64,000 bases of DNA from Chondrocystis sp. NIES-4102 (lineage in GTDB: Bacteria > Cyanobacteriota > Cyanobacteriia > Cyanobacteriales > Xenococcaceae), in assembly GCA_002368355.1 (NCBI GenBank), contig AP018281.1, positions 2,914,001-2,978,000 of the forward strand, read 5' to 3'. Each line of letters starts with the position of its first letter. The first letter of the stretch is position 1. Shown here piece by piece: positions 48,424 to 57,520 of this stretch. Below the pieces are notes generated by a model. It did not search any database. It was not told the origin of the DNA and saw only the letters and a program-made list of their open reading frames with translations. The position numbers and the translations under genes are program-made.

Positions 48424-49725
48424 TTAACTCTCTTGCGTTTTGATATTGTGCAGATTCTGATTAATTTCTGACCATTGACGCGGAAATCGATCTTGAGTGT
48501 AGACTAATAAAGCTTTATTGAGAAAAGCGATCGCTCTTCCTCTATTTTCACTCCGATCCCCTCTAACTCGATTACGGTATGCCCCAGCTAAATTATTATT
48601 GAGCATTGCCCAGTTGTAAGGGAAGTTTTCCAAGCTATGGATTGATAAAGCATTTTCGTAGTGAGAGATGGCACGTTCAATATTACTGCTTTTATCTCCT
48701 ACAATACGGGATTGAAAGGCATTACCTAAGTTATTTTGCAACATTGCCCAATAATGGGGATGTTCGCTTAGAGTATATACTTTTAAAGCGGATTCTAAAT
48801 GATTTATGGCAATTTCAATATTTTCGCTGCGATCGCCTAGTAAACGGTTAGGGTAAATATCCCCTAGGTTATTATGACAAGCTGCCCAATCTTGGGGATA
48901 ATCTTCCCACTTACTAACAGATAAAGCTCTTTTATAACAAGCGATCGCTTGCTCGATATTTTGGCTACGCTCCCCTCTAATTCGATAACTATAGGCAATA
49001 CCAAGATTACGTTGAATATTTCCCCATAAATAGGGATATTTAGCTTTATTGATTACTTCTAGGGACAATTGGTAACTAACAAAAGCCTTCTCAAGATTTT
49101 CTGCTCGATCTCCGATTACGCGATCGCGCCAAGCATTGGCTAAATTGGATTGAATCATTGCCCAGTCTAGAGGAAATGAGGTTGGCTGATAGACTTTTAA
49201 AGCTGCTTGATAACTAACAATAGCTAATTCGAGATTATTAGCTCGATCTCCTGCGGGATAAGCACTAATTAGATTACCTAGGTTAACTAGATCATTGGCG
49301 ATCGCTCTTTGTTGTTGAGAATCTACCGATAATATAGTTTCGTTTGCCCAATAATTAAGAATTGCAGGGGAATTGCGATCGAGTTTATCTTGATTATCAC
49401 GAATTAAAGTGTATATTTCCTCCTTAGCAACCTGATCCGATATTTGTTGCAACAGAGTCATCAAAAACTGAAAATATTCTCGACGACGATTATTAAAAGT
49501 ATTAGTTTTCTCTAATTGTAATAATTTTGCTGCCAAATTAATTAACCTCTCAGCAGCATTAAGATCCCCTGCTTGTCTTAATTTTTCACCCACAGACATC
49601 AAACAACTAATAAACTCTTGATTAACTAATTGTTGATTCGCATTTAAAATGTTGATTTCCTGCTCTCTAGGATTGCTTAATAAAATGTCAATCAGCTTAA
49701 GATAAGGATGTTCTAATTTACTCAT
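48424..49725 (-). CDS. TPR protein of the CHAT-associated repeat type, without an effector domain
   Basis: 433 aa. The first 150 residues are helical. Then come about six repeats of roughly 50 residues with the pattern NLGNAF-x-RIxGDRSxNIExAIxHYExAL ... FPxxWAMxxNN (for example 302-350). This is the long-TPR style that cyanobacteria often attach to a CHAT or caspase-like protease. Here the protein ends right after the last repeat, so any effector must be separate. A protein-interaction role is likely; partners are unknown. On the same strand as the phosphoesterase, divergent from murJ. Confidence 0.8.
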   Translation of the reverse strand: MSKLEHPYLKLIDILLSNPREQEINILNANQQLVNQEFISCLMSVGEKLRQAGDLNAAERLINLAAKLLQLEKTNTFNNRRREYFQFLMTLLQQISDQVAKEEIYTLIRDNQDKLDRNSPAILNYWANETILSVDSQQQRAIANDLVNLGNLISAYPAGDRANNLELAIVSYQAALKVYQPTSFPLDWAMIQSNLANAWRDRVIGDRAENLEKAFVSYQLSLEVINKAKYPYLWGNIQRNLGIAYSYRIRGERSQNIEQAIACYKRALSVSKWEDYPQDWAACHNNLGDIYPNRLLGDRSENIEIAINHLESALKVYTLSEHPHYWAMLQNNLGNAFQSRIVGDKSSNIERAISHYENALSIHSLENFPYNWAMLNNNLAGAYRNRVRGDRSENRGRAIAFLNKALLVYTQDRFPRQWSEINQNLHNIKTQES

Positions 49726-49810
49726 GAGGGACTCAAAAACTTGATGCTAAATTCGGTTTTGATTTCCAACCGTATAATATATCGAACTTCTCTTTTATTA
49801 TCTGTTTATT

Positions 49811-51418
49811 GTGAGTGTAAATAAAAAAAAATCCCCTTCAATTGGTAATATCGCCAAAATTGTCGCGATCGCCACCTTGGTCAGTAAAATTTTTGGTTTT
49901 GTCCGAGAATTGATTGTTAATGCTGCTTTTGGGATTGGTTCAGTCAGAAACGCCTATGCTTATGCTTATACTATACCAGGCTTTCTTTTTGTCTTAATAG
50001 GTGGCATTAATGGCCCTTTTCATAGTGCCTTACTCACTGTCCTAGCTAAAAAGGATCGCCAGGAAGCTGCTCCAATTGTGGAAACAGTATCAACTTTAGT
50101 CAGTATATTTTTACTAACGATAACCATATTAATAATTATTTTTGCAGACACTTTAATTAATATTTTGGCACCAGGATTAGCCCCTGATGTTAAAAACTTA
50201 GCGGTGTTGCAACTGCAAATCATGGCACCTTTAGCTTTACTTGCAGGCTTAATTGGGATTGGTTTCGGGACACTCAACGCGGTAGATAGTTATTTATTAC
50301 CTAGTATCAGCCCTTTATTTTCAAGTTTAGCGGTAACTATCGGTGTGGGAGCAATTTTTTTACGTTTAGGATCAAACCTTAATACACCCTCCTATTTCCA
50401 GTTAGGAGCAATTGTTTTAGCAGGGGCTACTTTAGTTGGGGGAATTTGGCAGTGGTTAGCGCAATTATTTGTGCAGTGGCGAGCGGGAATGGGAGGCTTA
50501 AAGTTAAACTTTGATTGGAATACCCCAGGGGTGATGGAAGTATTTAAAGTGATGATCCCTGCTACCCTTTCTTCAGGAATGTTATATATAAACTTGAATG
50601 TTGATCAGTTTTTCGTTTCAGGAATACCTAACGCTGCTGCTGCTCTGCAAAGTGCCACTTTTGTTTTTATTACGCCTTTAGGAATTATTTCCAATGTAAT
50701 TTTAGTCCCTTTTTATCCAGTCTTTTCACGTTTAGCTGCCCCTGAAAACTGGCAGGAATTAAAACTGCGAATTCGCCAAGGCTTATTTTTAGGTGCTTTA
50801 ACCATGTTGCCTTTTACGGCAATTTTCATGTCCTTATCCCTGCCAATTATTAAACTAGCATTTGAGCGGGGTCAATTTGATGCGGATGATTCCCGTTTTG
50901 TCGCTTCCTTACTAATAGTATATGGATTTGGAATGTTCTTTTACATTGCCAGAGATATCCTAGTCAGAATATTTTATGCCCTTGGAGATGGTGAAACACC
51001 TTTTAAAGTCAGTATTATTAATATCTTTTTAAATGCTATTTTAGATTACTGGCTAATTGGGACTTTTGGTACACCAGGGGTAATAATAGCCACCGTCAGC
51101 GTCAATATTATCTCCATGAGTGCCTTTGTCTGGATTTTACACCGCCGTCTAAATGGTTTTTCCCTTATAGAATGGGGTAAAGGTTTTGGCGGTTTATCGA
51201 TCGCGACAATTATAGCAGGGGTAGCTAGCTACGGTGTTAGTCAGGTTTTAGAAAGGACAATAGGAAATGACAATTTCTTATTATTGCTAATGGAATTAAT
51301 TATTGCTAGTACAGTTGCCATTGTGACTTTTAGTCTGATAGCCATGCAGTATAGATTACCCGAATTTGATATGTTAGTAGATAAAATCAAACAGAAATTA
51401 AGGAGGGGAAGCAGATAA
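49811..51418 (+). CDS. murJ: Lipid II flippase MurJ (MviN)
   Basis: 535 aa, GTG start. About fourteen transmembrane helices. Family motifs are present: VSKIFGFVRELIVNAAFG near residue 24, then GPFHSALLTVLAK near 65, and RILVRIFYALGDGETPFK in the second half. It moves the peptidoglycan precursor lipid II across the plasma membrane. Monocistronic or co-transcribed with ttcA, which begins 64 bases later on the same strand. Confidence 0.94.
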   Translation: MSVNKKKSPSIGNIAKIVAIATLVSKIFGFVRELIVNAAFGIGSVRNAYAYAYTIPGFLFVLIGGINGPFHSALLTVLAKKDRQEAAPIVETVSTLVSIFLLTITILIIIFADTLINILAPGLAPDVKNLAVLQLQIMAPLALLAGLIGIGFGTLNAVDSYLLPSISPLFSSLAVTIGVGAIFLRLGSNLNTPSYFQLGAIVLAGATLVGGIWQWLAQLFVQWRAGMGGLKLNFDWNTPGVMEVFKVMIPATLSSGMLYINLNVDQFFVSGIPNAAAALQSATFVFITPLGIISNVILVPFYPVFSRLAAPENWQELKLRIRQGLFLGALTMLPFTAIFMSLSLPIIKLAFERGQFDADDSRFVASLLIVYGFGMFFYIARDILVRIFYALGDGETPFKVSIINIFLNAILDYWLIGTFGTPGVIIATVSVNIISMSAFVWILHRRLNGFSLIEWGKGFGGLSIATIIAGVASYGVSQVLERTIGNDNFLLLLMELIIASTVAIVTFSLIAMQYRLPEFDMLVDKIKQKLRRGSR

Positions 51419-51482
51419 ACCACAAAAAACTGCTTCAAATTTCTAAAATTAGGAAGGTAGAAAACAATAAAAAGGATTAAAT

Positions 51483-52277
51483 ATGACAGGGGTTAAGGTT
51501 CGTACTTCCAACAATTTCAAAAAACTTCAGGCAAGGTTAAGAGGATTAGTAGGTAAAGCGATCGCAGATTATCAGATGATTGAACAAGGCGATCGGGTAA
51601 TGGTGTGTTTATCTGGCGGTAAGGATTCCTATACCATGCTAGATTTATTGCTGAGTTTACAGCGCAAAGCCCCTGTGCAATTTGAGTTATTAGCGGTAAA
51701 TCTTGATCAAAAACAGCCAGGCTTCCCTACCCACGTACTACCCGAATATTTAACTTCTTTAAACGTTCCCTATCGCATTGTAGAACAAGATACCTATAGC
51801 ACCGTCACTAGTCTAATTCCCGAAGGCAAAACCATGTGTAGTTTATGCTCTCGTATGCGTCGCGGTATACTTTATCGGGTAGCAGAAGAAGAAGGAATTA
51901 ATAAAATTGCTCTCGGTCATCATCGAGACGATCTGGTAGAAACTTTATTTCTCAATATGTTTTATGGTGGCACACTCAAATCAATGCCTCCAAAGCTGTT
52001 GAGTGATGATCAAAAAAACGTCGTTATTCGCCCTCTAGTTTATTGTGCGGAAGCTGAAATTCAAAAATACGCTCTTGTGCGCGATTTCCCCATCATTCCT
52101 TGCAATTTATGCGGTAGCCAGGCTAATCTACAGCGAGTCCAAATAAAACAAATGCTTCAAGACTGGGAAAGAGAATATCCAGGTAGAATTAATAACCTGT
52201 TTCGTAGTCTACAAAATGTCTCCCCGTCTCATTTAGCAGATACAGAATTATTTAACTTTGCTAATTTAAATAAATAA
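51483..52277 (+). CDS. ttcA: tRNA 2-thiocytidine(32) synthetase TtcA
   Basis: 264 aa. The PP-loop ATP site is [15 protein letters not shown] near residue 42. The iron-sulfur/catalytic cysteines are in [12 protein letters not shown] near 119 and later [13 protein letters not shown] near 205. The [19 protein letters not shown] block near 143 is diagnostic for the TtcA group. The enzyme thiolates C32 in certain tRNA anticodon loops in an ATP-dependent, iron-sulfur-dependent reaction in the cytosol. Confidence 0.93.
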   Translation: MTGVKVRTSNNFKKLQARLRGLVGKAIADYQMIEQGDRVMVCLSGGKDSYTMLDLLLSLQRKAPVQFELLAVNLDQKQPGFPTHVLPEYLTSLNVPYRIVEQDTYSTVTSLIPEGKTMCSLCSRMRRGILYRVAEEEGINKIALGHHRDDLVETLFLNMFYGGTLKSMPPKLLSDDQKNVVIRPLVYCAEAEIQKYALVRDFPIIPCNLCGSQANLQRVQIKQMLQDWEREYPGRINNLFRSLQNVSPSHLADTELFNFANLNK

Positions 52278-52350
52278 TCAATATATTGAAATATTGAACC
52301 GAAATCATGTTTCTACAGTCTAAAAAATAGAAACTAATATTTCTATCAAA

Positions 52351-52989
52351 ATGAGCAAGATGTTAACTAGTAACCAGACTAGTAAAGCAAATGTAAAATC
52401 AGCAACAGGAGTGCAGACAGAACAAGAATTACAAAAACTAATTAAGTTATGTCAGCAGGGCGATAAACAAAGTTTTCGTGTACTTTATCAACACTATCAA
52501 CAACGGGTGCGCTCAACTCTCTGTCAACTCTGTGGCACTTCTGCTTTAGATGATCTGGTACAGGAGGTATTTTTAAAAGCCTGGAAGGGATTACCACAAT
52601 TAAAAACCACTAAATATTTTTCTACTTGGCTCTATCGTATTAGCTGGAATGTGGCGATAGATCAACGACGTAAATTATCACAAGGTGTTGATAAAACAAG
52701 TTTAAATGAAAATTGGGAACAAGAGCCATCAAGCTATTCCAAAGATTTAGAAAGCTTGCAAGATACACCAGATATAATGCACCTACACTATCAAGACTTA
52801 GTAAGAAGAGGTTTAGACAATTTAAGTTTTGAACATCGTGCCGTTTTAGTTTTGCATGATTTAGAAGATTTACCTCAAAAACAAGTAGCAGATATTTTAG
52901 ATATCCCCGTCGGCACAGTAAAATCCCGTCTATTTCATGCTCGTAATTTATTTAAAAAATTCTTGGAACAACAGGGAATATCTTTTTAG
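52351..52989 (+). CDS. ECF-type RNA polymerase sigma factor
   Basis: 212 aa. Region 2 (residues about 25-95) contains DLVQEVFLKAWKGL and STWLYRISWNVAIDQRR, which bind the -10 element and core enzyme. Region 4 (about 150-205) contains LPQKQVADILDIPVGTVKSR, the helix-turn-helix for the -35 element. No region 1 or 3, so it belongs to the extracytoplasmic-function group (group 4 sigma; SigG- or SigH/I-like in cyanobacterial usage). Two genes follow within a short distance: a putative membrane anti-sigma factor (16 bases) and a Spy-like periplasmic protein, suggesting control by envelope or metal stress. Confidence 0.92.
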   Translation: MSKMLTSNQTSKANVKSATGVQTEQELQKLIKLCQQGDKQSFRVLYQHYQQRVRSTLCQLCGTSALDDLVQEVFLKAWKGLPQLKTTKYFSTWLYRISWNVAIDQRRKLSQGVDKTSLNENWEQEPSSYSKDLESLQDTPDIMHLHYQDLVRRGLDNLSFEHRAVLVLHDLEDLPQKQVADILDIPVGTVKSRLFHARNLFKKFLEQQGISF

Positions 52990-53005
52990 CTCTTATAGTA
53001 AGACT

Positions 53006-53446
53006 ATGACTAACTTACACAACGATAAACAACCTAATTTCGTAACTTTTCTGCGAGATAATTGTCCTTGCCCAAACCCTCCCCATCCTGATTTAGAACA
53101 AAGAATTATCGACTCTTTAGAATCTAGAAGTAATCAAGAACAACTTGGTGAGCATCGCAGTATTTGGTATCATTCTAGAACTATAGTACGCAATCCCCGT
53201 CTGGCGATCGCCCGCAGCACCTCCGCTAAATTAATAGCAACAGGGTTTTTGTTTACTTCAGTCAGTTTTGGTTTTAAAATTCCCCGTGTAGCTGTAGAAC
53301 CTCAAGAGTTGGAAAACTTTCTAGTTAATAATTGGCAAGATACTTTAGATAGTTATAGTTATAGTAATGTCGAGTCTACAGAAGCTAATTGGTTGATTCC
53401 AGTGACCGACAAACGACAAAAGGCTTTATCTGTTTCTGCTCCTTAA
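53006..53446 (+). CDS. Putative membrane-bound anti-sigma factor
   Basis: 146 aa from ATG 53006, chosen because it lies 16 bases beyond the sigma-factor stop; a longer frame would overlap the sigma gene by 53 bases. The N-terminal part is polar with CPCPNPPHPDLEQRIIDSLE (residues 19-38). A modest hydrophobic helix follows an arginine-rich stretch (SAKLIATGFLFTSVSFGFKI, about 72-91), then a polar C-terminal domain likely outside the cytoplasm. This inside-helix-outside layout, directly behind an ECF sigma gene, is typical of anti-sigma factors. The zinc-binding HxxxCxxC motif of ZAS domains is not seen, so the call rests on context and topology. Confidence 0.6.
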   Translation: MTNLHNDKQPNFVTFLRDNCPCPNPPHPDLEQRIIDSLESRSNQEQLGEHRSIWYHSRTIVRNPRLAIARSTSAKLIATGFLFTSVSFGFKIPRVAVEPQELENFLVNNWQDTLDSYSYSNVESTEANWLIPVTDKRQKALSVSAP

Positions 53447-53710
53447 ATCTAACTCTATTAATTATCTTGTTTATTTAGCCTTAATTAATAACTTCAGAAC
53501 ATTCTCTTATTTATACTCAGGGTAAGATAAGACAAGGAAAATTTTATTCCTTTTGAGAGCAAGTATTTATTCTACATAGATTTAAAATAATTACTGATTG
53601 TTAGCATTTAAGCTTTTAAGATACTTTCAATTAAACTAGCCAATGCCACAACAACACTAATATTGTTTATTCAATGCTTTGCTTACTCAAGTTATTTAAT
53701 TATTTTTAAA

Positions 53711-54208
53711 ATGTATCTAATGATGCCTTGGCAATATTTTCTGTCTTTTACCGCAATTACTCCCATCATAGTTTATGGGTATTCTATTTTAGAAACTTCT
53801 GATAAGTCCTCTGTATTTAACACTGAAATCAATCAAGACTTAATCACAAATCAAATGCAGATTAACAACTCTTCATATCAGGGTAAACAACAAAAGCCAG
53901 ACACTCTCTTTCAACAATTAAATTTGACAAGTGAACAACAGGCAAAAATTAGACAACTTCACCAAGAATATACTCAGGCAATACGCAGAAAGCAAAATAG
54001 TCTCGCTACTGTCGAGCAAAAGTTATCGGATATGCTTATCGGTACAGAATCAATTGAATCAATTAAAATCCAAAACCAGCAATTAATGACTTTGCGTCAA
54101 GATATCGAAACATTACGCTTTGAATGTATGTTAGCCACTAGAGAAATATTAACTCCTCAACAACGTCAGAAATTTCAAAAATTAGTAAAATTACAATTAG
54201 ATCGATAA
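53711..54208 (+). CDS. Spy/CpxP-like periplasmic protein
   Basis: 165 aa from ATG 53711; an upstream in-frame TTG at 53663 adds 16 residues and is less likely. The N-terminus has a hydrophobic signal or anchor (WQYFLSFTAITPIIVYGYSI). The mature part is all-helical with LNLTSEQQAKIRQLHQEYT and a second LTPQQRQKFQKL, the paired LTxxQ motifs of the Spy/CpxP/ZraP group. Family members are periplasmic chaperones or metal sensors (CnrX, ZraP). Placed third after an ECF sigma and a putative anti-sigma, it recalls the metal-sensing CnrYXH arrangement, though order and divergence differ. Confidence 0.75.
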   Translation: MYLMMPWQYFLSFTAITPIIVYGYSILETSDKSSVFNTEINQDLITNQMQINNSSYQGKQQKPDTLFQQLNLTSEQQAKIRQLHQEYTQAIRRKQNSLATVEQKLSDMLIGTESIESIKIQNQQLMTLRQDIETLRFECMLATREILTPQQRQKFQKLVKLQLDR

Positions 54209-54259
54209 CTAAAAAATCAAGTTTGCTACAATATGTGATAAATTAGTTATTGCCAGTCT

Positions 54260-54341
54260 GCGGATGTGGTGGAATTGGTAGACACGCACGCTTGAGGGGC
54301 GTGTGGCTTACGCCTTGCGAGTTCGAGTCTCGCTATCCGCA
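54260..54341 (+). tRNA. tRNA-Leu (anticodon GAG)
   Basis: 82 nt class II tRNA. The acceptor stem GCGGATG pairs with TATCCGC (one G-U) and the discriminator is A. The anticodon loop TTGAGGG gives GAG, flanked by CACGC and GCGTG. The variable arm contains GGC-TTAC-GCC and the T arm is GCGAG-TTCGAGT-CTCGC. It lies 51 bases after the Spy-like gene and marks the left border of a decayed region. Confidence 0.95.
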
Positions 54342-54434
54342 CTTGCTTTGCGCTAAATTTTAAAGAGACTTTTACTTATAAAGCGCGATCAACACAATTT
54401 ACCTATACTCAATTAAGACTTGCCAACGACTATA

Positions 54435-55010
54435 TTATTTGTCTTTTGGTTGTGATTCTTTTTTCCAACTTGGCTTACTATCGGCAATATACTTTAAAAG
54501 TTTGCGCTTTACTGCTTCTGGCAGATCGAAAATTTTGACATTAGGAGATAAATCGTTCCAAAGCTGTTCAAACCTATAAGCTTCCTCGTCAATCCTTGGA
54601 AAATCGCGATTGCCTTTACTATCGGTAAAACTTCCTACCTTCTCGTGAAAAATATGCTGTGGCTCAAATAAGCGATCGCTTTTTATGGGAATTCTTTTAT
54701 GCTTAGTAGGAATGGCAATTTTAATATCTAAATATTCGTATTTAATCAGCTAGCTAAGTATCTTGAAGTGTTTTAACTGTACCAAATTCTCTGGTGCTAT
54801 ATCCTGCGGGCTACACTGACAACCCATAATCAAGCGCATTTTTCCTAGATTGTGTAATATTGCCCCAATTCCTCATGGCACTACTAAAAAATCCTGACGC
54901 AGCGATCGTAGTTTACCGCACATCTCTTCGGCAGGGATATAAAAATCGGCGATAGGATTATTTTCGTTACTAAAATAGCTAATACACCAAGAGTAATTTT
55001 GTAAATACAT
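54435..55010 (-). pseudogene. Remnant of a PLD-type nuclease/helicase defence protein
   Basis: From the ATG at 55008-55010 the first frame reads IADFYIPAEEM and stops after about 44 codons. The next frame continues with NLGKMRLIMGCQCSPQDIA and runs, through an in-frame TAG at about 54750, into IKYEYLDIKIAIPTKHKR, HIFHEKVGSFTDSKGNR, then DEEAYRFEQLW and FDLPEAVKRKLLKYI, ending at 54435. This order matches the N-terminal phospholipase-D-like module of large DEAD/DEAH helicases from restriction-like systems. The HEK part of the HKD motif survives, but the segment normally following GNR is deleted, as are all helicase domains. Confidence 0.6.
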
Positions 55011-55151
55011 GAATTAAAAACTTTAAGGGCTGTTTCTCAATTCCATACTTCAGTATGTAAGTAAGCTCGCATCTCATGGGTGCCAAAAAAGTTAAAAATA
55101 ATATACTAAAGATAATACTTCATCCAGAAGATTCGATTGGAGTAAAATAAC

Positions 55152-55763
55152 TTGACTCAGTTAAAGTTTATAGATTTGATCGAACGAGACAATTTACAGC
55201 AAAAAGACAAATTATTTATTTGTTCTAATACATCTTGGGATGAATATGAAGCAATTTTGCAGCAGAAAGCCAACTCTTCAGCTTATAGAATTTCTTTTTT
55301 AAACGGAGTTGTCAAAATAATCTCGCCCAGTCGCAATCATGAAATCATTAAAGATTTTATTTATTTACTCATTGTTGCTTACTGTGATGCGATCAAATTA
55401 GATTACTATCCTCTCGGTTCGACTACACTCAAACAAAAAGATAAATCTGTAGGCAAAGAACCAGATACTAGCTTTTGTTTTGGTAGTATAAAGCAAATTC
55501 CTGACTTGGCTGTAGAAGTAATTTTTAGCAGTGGTAGCGTGGAGGATTTAGAAAAATATCAAAAACTATGTGTTAAAGAAGTTTGGTTTTGGATTAATAA
55601 TCAATTAGAAATTTACAGTTTGGTAGATGATAGTTATCAAAAACAAAATAGTAGCGGTAACTTACCTGGCTTAGATACAAGTCTATTAAATAGATACATT
55701 AGTCAGGTATTAACTGGTAATCCAAGAATATTAAAAAAGGCTTTTTTAACAGAAATCAGTTGA
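55152..55763 (+). CDS. Uma2-family (DUF820) putative restriction-type endonuclease
   Basis: 203 aa, TTG start. The PD-(D/E)xK fold is visible: ISFLNGVVKIISPSRNHEII near residues 48-67, GKEPDTSFCF near 99, and PDLAVEVIFSSGS near 114 with the acidic residue and E-x-V; EVWFWINNQLEIY near 140 completes the core. Uma2 proteins are extremely numerous in cyanobacteria, and their role (selfish element, repair or defence) is unresolved. It appears intact, unlike its neighbours on both sides. Confidence 0.85.
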   Translation: MTQLKFIDLIERDNLQQKDKLFICSNTSWDEYEAILQQKANSSAYRISFLNGVVKIISPSRNHEIIKDFIYLLIVAYCDAIKLDYYPLGSTTLKQKDKSVGKEPDTSFCFGSIKQIPDLAVEVIFSSGSVEDLEKYQKLCVKEVWFWINNQLEIYSLVDDSYQKQNSSGNLPGLDTSLLNRYISQVLTGNPRILKKAFLTEIS

Positions 55764-55949
55764 TTTTTTTTGATCAATTACACAGAATACGATTCATATT
55801 GATTTTACTGACTCGCAAAAAATAGATGCAATATTTCAATACGATGCCTTTGGGTACGCTTGGCGATCGCTATACACACAGATTATGGTGAATCAATTGC
55901 GTAAGGAAGTTATGTTGTAGACTTATCGCAGATTAAAATGACAAGGTTA

Positions 55950-56569
55950 TTATTGTTTCGCCTCGCAATGAGGACATATAACCGTATGCGCCCAAAGATA
56001 ATTCTGTACTGTTTCCCCTTCTTTGTCAGGAAAAAACTCAGCTAATCTTTTTTCTGCTTTATCCCCCACAAATTTCACCCATTAATTAATATCCTGCTGT
56101 AAATCTGCCCCAAACTTAAGGGGATATTCCACTGCTGCTTTCATCGTTACCACAGCCACAGAATTTAAATCGCAAGCCAATACATTCAAACCATATCTGG
56201 CAGCTTCAAAAGGCATCCAAAACTACAGGCTTTCTTTTACCCCAAATCTTTTGGCAATATTCTTCTAACTTTTCAATAATTTTATTACTAGGGGGAGTTT
56301 GATACAGTTTAACTGGCTCTTTCTTCTTGATTAATATTCCATCTTTTTCTGGATGCAAACCCAACAAATATTTAAATTCTTCCAGCGAAATATCTGCGGG
56401 TAACAGACAAGCCAATACGGAAGCGCTAAAGGATAAAGGCTTGCGAGAATACCAACGATGTAACCCCTTAAAAGGATTTCCCCCTGTGTTCGTAATATAC
56501 CTGTTCGTTTAGTAGCTTAACAGGCATAATTTTCTCACTAAACACCTGGGGAAGTTGGGGTTTAGTCAT
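55950..56569 (-). pseudogene. Remnant of a DUF1156-type adenine DNA methylase
   Basis: From the ATG at 56567-56569: PQLPQVFSEKIMPVKLLNEQ, then a frameshift in a G-run at about 56485. The next frame gives FKGLHRWYSRKPLSF and ADISLEEFKYLLGLHP up to PVVLDAF (56206). After this the SAM-binding glycine motif is deleted, and another frame resumes with FEAARYGLNVLACDLNSVAV, VTMKAAVEYPLKFGADL, an in-frame stop at about 56080, and VQNYLWAHTVICPHCEA. This order of blocks is that of DUF1156 DNA methylases. With motif I lost and three disruptions it cannot be active. Confidence 0.7.
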
Positions 56570-57031
56570 GAGTAATATTAAAACTATTATTATGTAAAAG
56601 CTAAGTAAGCTCCTATGACTAATGATTCCCAGATGCAAAAATATTTCCATCACCGTAGATTCACAATTACTTAAGCAAGTCGATTTTATAAATAAAATTG
56701 TTCTGCTACTGCAGAAGAGGGTTTACGTCTGTGGCGCAAACAGCAAATTTAAAAATAGATAGGCACAGAAGCTACATAGTCCGTTGCACAGGTGTCCTCG
56801 GTTATAGCGAATACATCAAAAGCGCGATCGCCATCAACGTAATCACAAAGTATTTTCAGATAATATACCAAAATATTGGAGTGAAGAAGCCAAAAAAGCT
56901 GCAAGATATTAAATTTATTAGCTACTCTTTGATTAAAAAAACTTACTTTTACTATAAAAGTATTAGAAGGGTTGAATGGCAAAATCCCTAAAACCCTCTT
57001 TTATTATAATTTTGATCTATATGTACAGACG
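56570..57031. other. Decayed or noncoding stretch beside tRNA-Asp
   Basis: About 460 bases upstream of the methylase remnant. Short plus-strand phrases such as EEGLRLWRKQQ and PKYWSEEAKKAARY appear in different frames and look like remains of a gene, but I cannot name it. No intact open frame is convincing. Confidence 0.3.
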
Positions 57032-57105
57032 GGACTGACGGGACTCGAACCCGCGACCTCCTGCGTGACAGGCAGGCATTCTAACCAGCTGAACTACAGT
57101 CCCTT
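57032..57105 (-). tRNA. tRNA-Asp (anticodon GTC)
   Basis: 74 nt on the minus strand. Acceptor stem GGGACTG / CAGTCCC with discriminator G; anticodon loop CTGTCAC gives GTC; T arm CGGGTTCGAGTCCCG. The CCA end is not encoded. It forms the right border of the decayed region that begins at tRNA-Leu. Confidence 0.95.
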
Positions 57106-57199
57106 AACTATTTGATGATCAGAAACTTTTGTCTGTTTCTTAACCACAAAATACATATTAGCACATAAACTTAAAAAAGCTACTGTTTAAGATAAATTT

Positions 57200-57262
57200 T
57201 TATGGCGGTCGCAGTGACAGAAGCCCCTGGAGGTGAAATCCAGGAGTCGCGTCACCTCTTGG
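57200..57262 (+). ncRNA. Candidate structured RNA (two-tier hairpin)
   Basis: GTGAC (57214-57218) pairs with GTCAC (57251-57255), and inside them CCTGGA (57226-57231) pairs with TCCAGG (57239-57244) around GGTGAAA. The segment is GC-rich against AT-rich flanks, is preceded by a TAAGAT box at about 57190, and lies in a 415-base gene-free gap. It could be a small RNA of the kind common in cyanobacteria or an upstream leader element of the next gene. No T-tract follows. Strand is a guess. The rest of the gap (57263-57520) shows nothing recognisable. Confidence 0.35.
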
Positions 57263-57520
57263 TAGATAATTGACATCTTAGTGAGCAGAAGAAATGATTA
57301 ACATGATTGTTGCAGTTAAGTTTATTTACCTAAATTACTGCTAGAATACGGATTAATCCAATTGATATTTCGGTTTTTACAATGTTTATATGTTGTCGAA
57401 GCGTTCTAAGAGTTTAACTTTCTTAAACAAAAAGTATATTCTTTTAAATTGAGACAGTGGGAATATAACAGCTTAAAATAGGCAATTATATTAGGCAATT
57501 ATATATAATTAAAATCTTAT

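Noticed and set aside
56698-56991. 97-codon plus-strand frame before tRNA-Asp
   Set aside because: Phrases resembling protein appear in other frames of the same stretch, so this looks like decayed sequence, not an intact gene.
54260-57105. Integrative element using the tRNA genes as attachment sites
   Set aside because: I found no duplicated tRNA 3' end and no integrase gene in the interval.
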